From Sphagnum compactum (lineage: Eukaryota > Bryophyta > Sphagnopsida > Sphagnales): a DNA stretch of 64,000 nucleotides. The stretch lies in assembly GCA_965153455.1 (NCBI GenBank), contig OZ234503.1, positions 930,001-994,000 of the forward strand, read 5' to 3'. Numbering within the stretch: the stretch's first letter is position 1; each line of letters starts with the position of its first letter. Below are positions 1-10,559 of this stretch, one piece after another. A program made the position numbers and the translations under genes. The notes beneath the pieces are model-generated. The model saw only the letters and a program-made list of their open reading frames with translations, was not told the origin of the DNA and searched no databases.

Positions 1-400
1 CGATTAATTAAGTCTTGGGCATGAACTAGGTTTCCAGCAGGCTCCCAAGTAGCTTCAGAAGGAGGATAACCTCGCCAAAAGACAAGGTACAGGAGCTTTC
101 CATGAATCTTCTTGGAGTCCAAGACCTCCTAAACTTCAAACTCTTCTTGGCCTTCAATTTCGACTGGAGCTGGGGGTTTTTTATGACGTTCTGGGATCGG
201 GTTTTCAGGATAGGGCTCAAGCAGGGAGACATGGAAAAAATTGTGGATTTTGAACTGGGGTGGAAGCTCCAACTGGCAAGCCACTAGACCAACCAATTTG
301 GCGATTTTGAAAGGTCCGAGGCGCTTGTAATCCAACTTGGCACACGGGCGAGTGGTAGTAATGTTCTTTTTGAGAAGCTAAACCTTGTCTCTTGCTTGCT
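1..400. repeat. Left arm of inverted repeat (pairs with 3606-4010)
   Basis: The reverse complement of 1-400 aligns with 3606-4010 at high identity. Of 68 encoded residues in the LDYKRLGPF to EFEV section only about four differ. The arms enclose about 3.2 kb of the gypsy internal region. The left arm is cut by the window edge, so the true repeat may be longer and may include an inverted LTR. Confidence 0.85.
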
Positions 401-480
401 TCTTTTGCCACTCCTGTGTTAGCTTGAGTTCTGCCATAAGGTTCTGTTGAACCTGTCCAAGCCTCGTGGCCCTTTCTTCA
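1..480 (-). pseudogene. Gypsy integrase C-terminus and chromodomain (minus copy)
   Basis: Minus strand. After the frameshift the sequence reads through a linker, a TAG where family members have Trp (near 378), then the conserved LDYKRLGPFKIAKLVGLVAC and HVSLLEPY segments, a second TAG at about 128-130, and a chromodomain ([19 protein letters not shown]). Chromodomains of chromovirus integrases bind modified histones and steer insertion into heterochromatin. The second stop is shared exactly with the plus-strand copy at 3869-3871, whereas the first is not. Confidence 0.87.
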
Positions 481-490
481 GCCGAGGGGT

Positions 491-1105
491 TTACGGAGTC
501 TCCAGGAATTTCAAGGCTGAACCTGGATGAAAACTGTAATTGGCAAAGAATGGACTAATCCCGGTCGATGCATGTGTTGTGTTATTATAAACAAACTCTG
601 CTTGAGATAGTAGGTCCAGCCAGTCGTCCTGTTGGTAGTTCACAATGCAGCGAAGGTATTGCTCGAGTGTCTGGTTTGTCCGTTCGGTTTGTCCATCTGT
701 CTCAGGGTGGAAAGCTGAAGATAGCCGAATGTCAACTCCAAGAAGCTCGAATAGACGATGCCAGAACTTGGATGCAAATTGAGGACCTCTGTCGGACACA
801 ATTTCCTCAGGGAGTCCATGCAGTCGGACGATCCCGTCTAGAATTAACTGAGCTGTTTCTTCTGCCGTGATTGACTTGGAACAAGGGGTGAAATGGGCCA
901 TTTTGGTGAGTCGATCGACCACAACCAATATTGAATTCTTGGTTCTGACAGTAGGGAGGTCCGTGATGAAGTCCATTGCAATAGATCCCCAAGGTCGGCT
1001 AGGAATCGACAGAGGCTGTAGGAGTCCAAACGGGCGATGCCTGGGAGCCTTGGATCGAGCACATGTATCACAAGACTTGACATACTCCCGTAGCATCTTG
1101 TTCAT
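491..1105 (-). pseudogene. Gypsy integrase core
   Basis: 204 codons beginning with the second half of the HHCC zinc site (CDTCARSK), then the integrase catalytic core. The first Asp is in AMDFITDLPT, the second in SDRGPQFASKFW and the glutamate in HPETDGQTERTNQTLEQYLR, so the D,D35E triad appears intact. The frame ends in ALKFLETP followed by a stop. A one-base shift restores a family-like continuation (EIPGDSVNPSAEERATRL), so the break is a frameshift at roughly 500-530. The core is better preserved than the reverse transcriptase. Confidence 0.9.
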
Positions 1106-1114
1106 TTTGGGCCA

Positions 1115-2587
1115 TTAGTAAGTTCTTGACATTAGTTCGTGAGTCCGTGCCATTCCAAAGTGACCCGCCAGGGTGTTGTCGTGGCATTCTCTCAGGATTT
1201 TTAGGCGTATAGGTCCTTCGGGTACATAAATCAGGTTATTTCGAAGGAGAAGTCCGTCTTGTTGCTCAAACTGATCCAAGTCATCACGATTTGGGTTCCT
1301 TGGTCGTTCCTGGAGTTCCTGCTTGATGTTGGTAGCCCAGGTGTCTTCCTCAGTTGCCATCTTGATGTCCCTGACAAGGTATGAGTCTGGGAGGGTGCTG
1401 ATTGTTGCTGCAACTCGAAATTGCTCGGGGTTGAGTAAAGTCTGGTTCTGCTGGCCGTAGGCCTCATCCCCCGCTCGAAGTTCATATTCTGAATGACGAG
1501 ATAGCGCGTCAGCTTTCCCTTGCTGGGTGCCGGGTTGATATTGAATCTTAAAGTCGAAATCAGCTAGGAAGATAGACCAGCGTGCCTGGCGACGATTTAA
1601 GGTCCGAGTAGTTGTGAAATAAAGGAGATTCTTGTGATCTGTCAGAACTTGGATTCGATGTTGAGCTCCGGCAAGATACGGTCTCCACTGCTCGAATGTC
1701 GTGATGATTGCCAGGAGTTCCTTATCGTAGACCTGGTAGTTGATTTCGGCACTGGTTAACTTCCGTGAATAGAAAGCAACTGGATGCAGCAACCCATCTA
1801 TTCCAAATTGAAATAGAATAGCTCCCAAGGCAAAATCTGAAGCGTCCGTTTCCACAATGAATGGCTTGGCAGGATCGGGATGTATCAGGATGGGTGCAGA
1901 GGTGAATGTCATCTTGAGAGTATCAAAAGCAGCCTGGGCCGTTGAATTCCACGAGAAGGGCTTGTCTTTGCACGTCAGGGTTATTAACGGTGTTGTGATC
2001 TTGGAGTAGCCTTTGATAAACCGACGATAGAAGTTGGCAAACCCTAGGAAGCGTTGAACGTCCTTGACCGAGGATGGAGTAGCCCAACACTGGATGGTCT
2101 CGACCTTTGACTTGTCCATGAAAATGCCATCTAGAGAGATCACGTAGCCGAGGAACGCCACTGAAGATTTGTCGAATTCACATTTTTTCAACTTGGCGTA
2201 TAAGCCATGCTCCTGGAGCGTCGCAAGCACCAATCGTACATGTTTGTCGTGGGTTTCCTGGTCCTTGGAAAAGATTAAAATGGCATCCAAATAGACCACG
2301 ACAAATTCGTCCATGTAATCCCGGAAGATATCATTCATTAGATGCTGAAAGACTGCGGGTGCATTGGTGAGGCCAAAGGGCATGACCGTGTATTTGAAGT
2401 GGCCGTAGCGTGTGCGGAAAGCTGTCTTCCATTCATCACCGGGGCGAATCCTAAGTAAGTTGTAGGCTCCACGGAGGTCAAGCTTGGTGAAGATCTTCCC
2501 GGTACGTAGTCGATCTAGGAGACCCGAAATCAAGGGCAAGGGATATCGATTCTTTTTGGTTATCTTATTGAGTCCACGATAATCCAC
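1115..2587 (-). pseudogene. Gypsy reverse transcriptase, RNase H and integrase zinc-binding region
   Basis: 490 codons in the frame of the preceding segment. Reverse transcriptase is recognised from DYRGLNKITKKNRYPLP, FTKLDLRGAYN and VMPFGLTNAPAVFQ, and RNase H from FIVETDASDFALGAIL and LTDHKNLLYF. The integrase HHCC region follows, with HDNTLAGHFG. The active-site motif normally YxDD in this family reads YLDA at about 2286-2297, so one catalytic aspartate is missing. The open stretch ends at a TAA just before WPKMNKMLREYVKSCDTC, which continues the integrase in frame. Together these show a once complete pol that is now inactive. Confidence 0.92.
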
Positions 2588-2593
2588 ACAAAG

Positions 2594-3544
2594 TCAAAGG
2601 GAGCCATCCTTCTTCTTGACAAACAAAATTGGGGCGCCGGCTGGAGACTTGGAATGCTGAATGAACCCCTTGGCAAGATTTTCAGTAAGGTAATCACGCA
2701 GGGCTTGGAGTTCCGGTTCCGATAGGCCATAGATAGGACCAAAGGGTGGTGAGTGTCCTTCTTCTAGATCAATCGAGCAGTCATATGGACTATGGGCGGG
2801 GAGCTGATCAGCATTAATCTTTTCAAAAACATCAACAAAGTCCTTGTACTTCTCGGGAAGTTTGACAGGTGTTGGTTCTGATTGGGGGTTTGTGGTGTTG
2901 GTTGGGTTGACATGGATGGCGAAGACTTGAAGATTCGTAGCAGCCCGATAGAAAGGGACAGCTCTATCAACGAAGATCTGGATAGGGTTGGTTTTCTGGG
3001 CAGGATTCTTGACAAGATTCTTGACAGGACAAGGTTTAGTTCTGACCAACCGGGGGTTCTTGACTACAGGATTTGACATAACAGACTTGATAAAACTGGA
3101 ATTGGTTCCGACCCTCTTTGGGTTCTCGACCACAGGGTTCTTGGCAGGACTGGACAAAGTGTTTTTCTGAGCGTGGGGTTCTTGAGAGGTGCACTGTTGT
3201 GCGCTAAAGGTGAGGGTTCTAGATCGCCAATCAATGATAGGGTTGTGTGCTTCTAGCCAAGGCAGACCAAGGATGATGGGATGGTGAGGGGTGGAAATGA
3301 TGTTGAGAACAATCTTCTCCGTGTGCTTGCCGATACAGAGTTCTAGAGGGGTTGTCTCGTGTGTGATTGCACCAGAAGCGATGGTTCTCCCATCAATAAC
3401 CTCTACCGGAACAGGGGTTGACTTCTTGACCACAGGGATGTTGTGTTGGACGACAAATGTTTGGTCGATGAAAGAAGAGGTGGCGCCGGAGTCCACCAAA
3501 GCTGACACTTGTGGTATGTCTTTTGGAATACGAATGATGTCCAC
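2594..3544 (-). pseudogene. Gypsy protease and start of reverse transcriptase
   Basis: This 316-codon open stretch carries the aspartic protease motif DSGATSSFID near its start, a poorly conserved linker rich in NPV/KNP repeats, and then the N-terminal part of reverse transcriptase (HSPYDCSIDLEEG, then NLAKGFIQHSKSPAGAPILF and KKKDGSL). It ends at a TGA; two codons later the next open stretch continues in the same frame with the reverse transcriptase DYRGLN motif. A single CGA-to-TGA change is the simplest cause. No gag domain or zinc knuckle lies upstream. Confidence 0.88.
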
Positions 3545-3571
3545 ATACTGAGTGAAACTGGGACTGGGACC

Positions 3572-4063
3572 AACAGCGGAACAGGAGCCTTTGCAAACTT
3601 CAAGGTTGGAGACAAGGTCTGGCTTCTCAGAAAGAACATTGCTACCACTCGCCCATGTGCCAAGTTGGATTACAAGCGCCTCGGACCTTTCAAAATTGCC
3701 AAATTGGTTGGTCTAGTGGCTTGCCAGTTGGAGCTTCCACCCCAGTTCAAAATCCACAATGTTTTCCATGTCTCCCTGCTTGAGCCCTATCCTGAAAACC
3801 CGATCCCAGAACGTCATCAAGAACCCCCAGCTCCAGTCGAAATTGAAGGCCAAAAAGAGTTTGAAGTTTAGGAGGTCTTGGACTCCAAGAAGATTCGTGG
3901 AAAGCTCCTGTACCTTGTCTTTTGGCGAGGTTATCCTCCTTCTGAAGCTACTTGGGAGCCTGCTGGAAACCTAGTTCATGCCCAAGACTTAGTTAATCGG
4001 TTCCACCAACGATATCCTAACAAACCGGCTCCATCTAGAAGATGTCGCTTGAGGAGAGGATAA
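3572..4063 (+). pseudogene. Gypsy integrase tail and chromodomain (plus copy)
   Basis: Plus-strand fragment of the same chromovirus family. It starts abruptly inside the integrase C-terminal linker (NFKVGDKVWLLRKN, intact here but deleted or mutated in the minus copy), passes through the LDYKRLGPFKIA segment, hits the shared TAG at 3869-3871, and continues with the chromodomain ([19 protein letters not shown]) and a basic tail ending in RRCRLRRG and TAA at 4061-4063. Protease, reverse transcriptase and integrase core are absent on this strand. A purine tract at 4051-4060 sits just before the LTR, where second-strand priming is expected. Confidence 0.87.
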
Positions 4064-4240
4064 TGTCATGGCCTAGGATATTTTGGGATACTTTTGGCAA
4101 TGTCATGTCCTAGGATATTTTTGGATACTTTTGGCAATATCATGGCCTCGGATATTTTTGGATACTTTTGGCAATGTCATGTCCTAGGATATTTTTGGAT
4201 ACTTTTGGCAATATCATGGCCTAGGATATTTTGGGACTAG
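4064..4240 (+). repeat. 37 bp tandem repeat in LTR U3
   Basis: Four full 37 bp units (4064-4100, 4101-4137, 4138-4174, 4175-4211) and a partial fifth. Each starts TGTCATG or TATCATG, contains the palindrome CCTAGG (CCTCGG in one) and ends CTTTTGGCAA. Units 2 and 4 are alike, and 1, 3 and 5 are more alike, which suggests duplication by pairs. Position just upstream of the TATA box suggests enhancer-type repeats; that role is inferred. Confidence 0.88.
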
Positions 4241-4367
4241 TATGGCTCAGGGTTATAAAAGGAGATAGTCTCGGGAACAACCCTTCAGCAGATCAACACC
4301 AGTTGATGGGTCAATAAAGCTTGTCTTGTCTTGTAATTCTCCACTTGTTTGTAGTCGGTCCATAACA
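4064..4367 (+). repeat. Gypsy 3' LTR (chromovirus family 1)
   Basis: The LTR begins TGTCATGG directly after the element's stop codon and purine tract and probably ends at CATAACA, giving TG...CA ends and about 304 bp. A TATA box (TATAAAAG, 4254-4261) lies after a block of 37 bp repeats, and an AATAAA lies at 4313-4318. That is the expected U3-R-U5 order. No matching second LTR or target-site duplication is visible in the window. Confidence 0.8.
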
Positions 4368-4377
4368 CATATAATCG

Positions 4378-4608
4378 AGTTGGAGAAACAAAAGTGACAT
4401 CATACATATGTACTTAAGTACCATCATAATTACCTATCTAGGGACCTTGTAGGTACATAAGTATGTATGTAGGTACCTAACTAGCTATATAATAAATAAC
4501 TAGCTACCTACCTATCAGGTACATAACTCCTTAGTATGTAAATACCTAAATAGGTAGTAGGTACCTGCATATAAAAGTACCAACCACTTACTTACTTACC
4601 TACTACAT
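4378..4608. repeat. ACCT/AGGT-type degenerate simple repeat, left part
   Basis: Dense TACCTA, GGTACC and TAGGTAGG steps with imperfect tetranucleotide periodicity. The same composition resumes at 5369-5560, so the intervening segment probably inserted into one repeat tract. Confidence 0.75.
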
Positions 4609-5368
4609 GTGAAAGCACACGGGGGGGGGGGGCAACTTGGGTAGTTTCATGCCATGTGCACAAAGTATACACTTACATTTGGGTTTCACATATGTTATCT
4701 AATATCATTTGAAAAAAAAAAAATCGATTCAAGGAATAATGGGTATATTTATGGTATGTGCAGTATAATAGATTTCGTTTTTTACTACACTAGGTTTGAA
4801 TTTGAATTAGTCAACCAAAAAATGTTTGAAATGAAAATTGAAAAATTGGCCCACTTAACATATATAGTCATTTTCCATTTGAAAGCGATTGTTTGTCAAA
4901 ATGTTAGTTTACCACAAACTTATGGTCATCATTCATAAAAACATCAATTTGTGATATGATAATTATCAAACTCTTCACATGGTTCACAAACTTATTCCAA
5001 TCATATGGAATCACAATGTTTAGTGGATATTATAAATTTCATAAATACTAAAAATCATTTCAATTAATCTTTTCTTGAGTATATTTGCATTTTTTAGTAT
5101 GTTGTGAATTGTTTTTTTGGCACAAATATACTTTAAAGTCTAACATCGCATCATATGGAATAAAAAAATGTTATTTTTTTGGCATTTGATTACTTTGCGT
5201 TCTGACCTACCATAATATGCAAAAATGTTGTGAAAATCCTTCATGATAATGACATGGTTGAAGTTCAAACATGGGACCCTTGAAAAACAATATAATGCGA
5301 CAATAATCTTACACCCCCCCCCACCCCCCCCCCCCCCCCCCCCGGGCGTGGTGGTAGTGTGCTTTCAC
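4609..5368. mobile_element. Candidate non-autonomous element with 12 bp inverted ends and G/C-tract borders
   Basis: The segment starts GTGAAAGCACAC (4609-4620) followed by a G run, and ends after a long C-rich run with GTGTGCTTTCAC (5357-5368). The terminal 12 bases are perfect inverted repeats and the homopolymers sit at mirrored positions. Interior sequence is AT-rich with no convincing ORF. Flanks on both sides are ACCT-type simple repeat, so an insertion into that repeat is likely, but the repeat hides any target-site duplication. It resembles a MITE or foldback element; no transposase family can be assigned. Confidence 0.6.
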
Positions 5369-5560
5369 CCCTACCTACCTGTAACCAAAGTACCTAATAG
5401 GTAGGTACCTAAGTAGGTAGTAGGTAATATATACCTACTTACCTAGGTACCAACCTTCTATTTGTTACCTAGGTAATAAGTAGTAGGTCTAGGTATATAC
5501 CTTATGTACCATAGTAGGTTAGTTTGGTAAGTAGTTGATGGTTAATACACCTCCTACCTA
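5369..5560. repeat. ACCT/AGGT-type degenerate simple repeat, right part
   Basis: Continues the TACCTACC and TAGGTAGGTACC pattern of 4378-4608 on the other side of the candidate inserted element. Confidence 0.75.
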
Positions 5561-5866
5561 TTAAGTTATATACTTAATTAGTTTTTAACTATATTAATAA
5601 ATAATATACAATATTATAAAATGTCAAATGAAAAAGTTGTCAATATTAACTAGTGCATTGGTTAACGTCAAGAACACGAAGAACCACAAGAACAAAGGTT
5701 AAAGGAAAGGTTTAAGTCTAACTTTCAAACAAGGAACAAAACAAGATTATGTGATTAAAAAACAAGAACATGAAATGTGCAAGACAAATGTGAAAATGAA
5801 TCTTTATTATGTTAACATATGCAAACATGAACATGACAAGGTTATTGTGTAAGATTGTGCCATTAG

Positions 5867-8560
5867 TAGAATTTACATTATATTTTTAAGCTCCAAACGA
5901 AGGAGCAACACAAAAGAAACATTTAAAACATGTTAAAATCAAATAATGTGTTTTTTCCAAAAATGAGCCGTTATTTTAAAATGTCATATCTTATTTCTTA
6001 TTCAATTTAAGTGATCTAAAGAGTTATGGGTGCACCAAGTTAATCTTTACATTAGTTCTTTAAGCCTCAAATGCAAAAAACCAATGGAGAAGAACCACAA
6101 AAATCATGAATGTATTAAATTGGAATGTGTGAATTAAGCATATGACCAAACACTTACCTCACCTACTTTCAATGTTCATATCTTCTTCATTTTTTATCTA
6201 TTTTGAGAGTGAAAGTGTGCTAACTGTACTTGGTAGTCTACTTGTCAAACTAACAAAAGGTAGAACCAAAACCCAAAAAGAGAATTCATTATACATGCAA
6301 TCTTTTTAGTTGAATGATTACTAACAAGATATTTTTTCATTATTATGAACTAATTTTAAATTTTCACATTGTAAAAGTAGGTTTTAAGTATATTAAATTC
6401 TAAATGTAAGTAACTTTGAAAGCCTATTTTTTGTAGGTTAATATTTGATTCAAGTAAATATATTCTATTAAAAAGAAAGTATACGGGTTTTTTTGTGATG
6501 CCCTTTAATGCACAATTTTTTTATGTTGTAACTTCATACATGTCTATCTCATTAAATTTTTTAATGAAAAAATATGTTTGAACATCATATTGATGGATTA
6601 ATTTCAAACATACTTGTTACCTATTTTTATTATTTAAAAATTTATTCAAATTTTGTATTATGTTTATAATAAAATTAATCAAAAGCAAAATGGTTTCAAA
6701 ATCAAATTTAAGTAAATCTTGATATTCTTATAGTATTTTGATAAAAAAATGTTTCAATTTCAACTTCATTTTTATTTGTCAACTTTTTTTTAGGGTTTAG
6801 GGTTTAGGATACTGACTATGCGTATTATTATTATTATTCACAATAAAATAAAATAATAATGAACTAAATAATTTGAAGATATATTCAAACCAATAGTTAA
6901 TATTATATTAAAAATTACATTAATTCCAAATAACCTTAATTCTATTTCATTAAATTTATAGAAATAGTTATCATTATGTGTGTTGAACATTGTTAGTTGG
7001 AAAATATTTGTAGATAAGTTAACTTGTACTTTTGAGCAAAACTAGTAATACAAAATCGAATAGGTGGATAAACAAGTAGCCAAATTTTGAATTTAGGAGG
7101 ATTTTTTATAAAAAAATCATCTAATACTCCCTAATTATTGTTAAAACAAAAGAATACTAAAGTATATAAGAACGTTGGTACTTACATTGGACAACTTTTT
7201 GGTTTGGGATATGTTTTTGTGTTGTTTCCTTCAATTAGGAAAAAGAGCAAGCCTTTTGTTTATGAAGTAAAATAATAAAATTATTGTAATATATTGGAAT
7301 ACTTTGATAAGGGACATAAACAAACTACCCCACAAAATTTGTTAAAAAATAACATGAGAACCTATTCAATTTTCTTATGCTTTTAAATCAGTTTGAATAT
7401 CAAAGTAATAGAAAGCCCCATTAACAATCATGTTAGACTAATTAATATTTCAATACACAATATTTTAAACTTATATATATATATGAAAAAAATTCATCCT
7501 ACAAAAATTTCATCTTCATAAATAAAATTTACATGTAATTTCAACTTAATGAATTTTGATAAAATTTTGAACAAATATTAGTCATCATATGTATAAAAAC
7601 GAATAAAATTTAGAGTTCCACAAAAATATTAATTATCTATCATCACTTGATATATTGAAAACTAAATTTGATTTACACAAAAATAGAAATTACATGTATT
7701 GAACATATGCATTATTATCAACTTATATTTCAAATTTTAGAAAATTTATATAAAAATTGAACACTATTGCTTGAATGCATAAAGAAATAACTTACATCAT
7801 ACATAACCATTCATTCTTACAAATAAAAATTACATGTAATTTAATGTTTAATGAATTTTGATCATAATTGTTAATAAATATTAACCTATCACATGAAAGA
7901 AATAAATGAACATTAAAATTCCACAATTTAATTATCATCGATTATATATCATAAACTAAATTTGGTTTACATAAAAATCAAATATTACATGTATGACCAT
8001 ATACAAAATTAAATTACCAATTTATATTCAAAAAAAAATTCAAAATTTATATGCATTACAAAAATCATGTAACACATAACTATTCATTTATACAAATAAA
8101 ATTTCATGTAATTTAATGTTATCAAAATTTAACATATATGATATGTATAAAAGCAAAATCACATATTAGTTGTTTAATCCTTTAATACATTTTATCATCC
8201 ATGCATGGGTTGATGGTGTCACCAATATAGTTGAACATTGGTTAACATCTTGACTATGTGTCAATTATAAAACCTTAAATGTTAATAATATTTCAAGAAT
8301 GACCTTTTACTAAAGACATGTTTTTCACTATTTACCAATGTAGTAAGCATTTCAACTTATAAACATTGTTGATGCCAAGAATATTCAATGGAATATTTGG
8401 CAAAACACCACCTAATTGAAACCTACTTTCAATTATATACCAATTTAGTTGATGAATTGACTTCATTGGTAATTGCCATTATTCAATTTAAAAATAAAAA
8501 AAATCTAGTTACCACATAGTTGCAAATCACATCTAGCTGAAAACTTTTTGTACTAATGTG
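5867..8560. mobile_element. 2.7 kb AT-rich insertion inside the inverted LTR, type unknown
   Basis: The contiguous LTR at 13380-13400 reads across the point where this segment lies, so it is an insertion. Flanks are TGTGCCATTAG on the left and TGTGCCTTAG on the right, which may be an imperfect 9-10 bp target duplication (a length seen with Mutator-like elements). I see no matching terminal inverted repeats and no coding ORF. It contains a telomere-like run (6789-6808), a ~300 bp tandem repeat (7500-8160) and one copy of a dispersed 75 bp module (5985-6060). Confidence 0.55.
7500..8160. repeat. Tandem repeat with ~300 bp unit, about 2.2 copies
   Basis: The landmark ACATGTAATTT occurs at 7531 and 7832 and as TCATGTAATTT at 8104, spacing about 301 and 272. 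Around each landmark the order is the same: AAATAAAATT, the landmark, AATGAATTTTGAT, a TATAAAA-rich stretch, CATATGTA, then ACTAAATTTG(A/G)TTTACA. Third copy is partial. Divergence is roughly one in five bases by eye. Confidence 0.75.
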
Positions 8561-9011
8561 CCTTAGACTAGTGTTGAGTAAATTAAAATTCTATTTATGC
8601 CCCTTTGGGGACCTAACTTAAGGAAACTTTCAAGGAAATTTCTATGTGTGCATTAAGTAAAAAAACTTCTTGAAAACCTTCATAAGGTTAAAGTCAGTTA
8701 TGAGTTAACTGAAATTTAACTAAAAGTTAATTTGGACTTAATTTAAAGTTGAATGGGAGTTCATTAGGAATTAATTATGAATTAATTAGGAGTTGATTAA
8801 AAGTTAGCTGAGAGTTAATTGTGATTTAACTAAGATTAAGTTAGACTTAAGTTAGACTTAACTCATATTTAACTTGGAGTTAACTAAAATTTAACTAAGA
8901 CTTAATTAGAATTTTACTAGGACTTAACTAAAAATTAATTAATAGTTACAAATGAACATTATGGATGAATTCCATCCATTAAAAGATGATGTTTAATGTT
9001 TGCATCCGTCA

Positions 9012-10559
9012 TAATCAGGACTTGATTTATCATAATGGAGGCGAAGGGTTTGATTCCTAATATTTATAATTTATCTTCATTTGGGGGTTATGTTAAGTAT
9101 GTTGGGTTGGGTAATTAGTCTACCACAATTAACTACACCTACACCTTTTTTGACCTACCTACCGAATTTAATTGTTAAACCATGGAATTTAACAACCTAA
9201 TTACCATCATGGAAAAATGTTACCAAATAAAAAAAAGAATAAGAAAAATATGAAAACACATGAAAATAAAAATTGTTTATTGTTTGCCTACCGTCTTGTA
9301 ATTACTATTGTCTTACAACAATTCTTGTCATGTAACAACTATAATCATGCAATAATTATCGTCATGCACATATTGTCATCTACAGACTTCAAAGAAGACT
9401 CCCAATAGCTTGCAAACCTCCAATAGTTGTTGTTTACCGTCTCCAACACTTGTAGACCCTTTGTAGCTAATGCCTATTGTCTACATTACCTACAAACCTT
9501 TTGTGGTTGTTGCCTACCATCTATAGCAACGTTACCTTCCTTGTAAACCCCATATCTCATGTTCCTAAGATATCCTTCTAAGTAAACTAAACTAGAATAT
9601 TATTTATAGTAACTAATATTATCTTTACTATAATTCCTCTCATAATTAAATTCTGATTATCTTGTCCCATGAAGGTAATTCATTGTATTGACAGTACTAC
9701 CATCAGAAAACATTTTCATTTGAGAATGATCCTAAGATTGTTTTGTTATCTAATGGTAACTACCATTTAGTGGTGGTACTATCGTCTCATAATATCCATG
9801 GTGTTTAACCAACATAGGACATTTTTTCTACCTTTAACACTAATACTTAGTTATCCACCATTGTAAATTTAAAATTTAAAAATAAAAATTATCAATAAAT
9901 TATTTTAATTTGACTATTCAAATGATTATAGATTATATAGTATATTTTAAAGGAGGATTCCTAATCAAATAGATAATTCAATAGAGTTTGCCATGAATTA
10001 AACCTAACATCTACTAATTTTCATTAATTGTTTGTGTATGTCTTTCCAAATCAATAAAAGGTGTCCAGAGTCAAACATTTTTATATGCGTTCTATTATTC
10101 CCAACAAATTTTGATTTTTAATGTGAATAATGTGTTTTGTTACTTTCCACAAAGTGCATTTTTGCAAGAAGATTGTTGTGTGAAGGAAGGAAATATAGAC
10201 ATCACTAAAGTGGAAGTAAGAGCCAAATTTACAACAATTTCTTTCTACAACATTCAATAGATTTTATATTGTCATTTGGTCTTGTATGTTACTATAAGAT
10301 GTTATGGCAAGAAGAGGAACAAATTCAATACAAGTGAGGTTTTAAATAAGTACAAGATCTTCCCAAAAAACAAGACAAGGATGAATATCCCCACTTGTGA
10401 CATGATCCTAATGCCCATGGAGTACAAGGAAGGAGAGAGGGGTATCTATTTTTTGCTTGAAAATTGGCAGGGGGGAATAAACCAATGTCTTGACATGAGG
10501 CATCATGGACTTCTTTTTAGAGGGAGGCAAATGTAAGATTTGAAGTTTTTGTAAGCATA
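9012..10559. other. AT-rich stretch without a recognised gene
   Basis: Between the inverted LTR and the second gypsy body. Short open stretches at 9217-9408 and 10276-10536 look like no protein I know. The latter (86 codons) could be decayed gag, because gag should lie just upstream of the protease remnant at about 10600, but no zinc knuckle or capsid motif is visible. Confidence 0.5.

Larger units (their letters stand above)
1..3560 (-). mobile_element. Degenerate Ty3/gypsy chromovirus internal region (protease to chromodomain)
   Basis: Reading the minus strand from about 3544 to 1 gives, in order, a retroviral-type aspartic protease (DSGATSSFID), reverse transcriptase, RNase H, integrase and a chromodomain. 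This is the Ty3/gypsy gene order, and the C-terminal chromodomain marks a chromovirus. No gag or 5' LTR is seen: protease sequence ends where a plus-strand fragment of the same family begins. The 3' end runs off the window, so its LTR would lie just outside. The reading frame is broken by at least four nonsense changes and one frameshift, and the reverse transcriptase active site is altered, so this copy is dead. The first 400 bases recur inverted at 3606-4010. Confidence 0.93.
5659..9011 (-). repeat. Inverted LTR of gypsy family 2, split by a nested insertion
   Basis: Two blocks, 8561-9011 and 5659-5866, are in order the reverse complement of one contiguous stretch at about 12967-13610. Both contain the GGATGGAATTCATCC near-palindrome, the TTAACT-rich minisatellite, the CCCTTTGGGGACCTA stretch, and the GTTTAAGTCTAACTTTC stretch close to the end. 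The combined length (about 660 bp) matches the plus-strand copy (about 645 bp). No protein-coding internal region adjoins it in this orientation, so it is best read as a solo LTR interrupted by 5867-8560. Confidence 0.82.

Noticed and set aside
568-870. 100-codon plus-strand ORF
   Set aside because: Antisense shadow of the gypsy integrase core.
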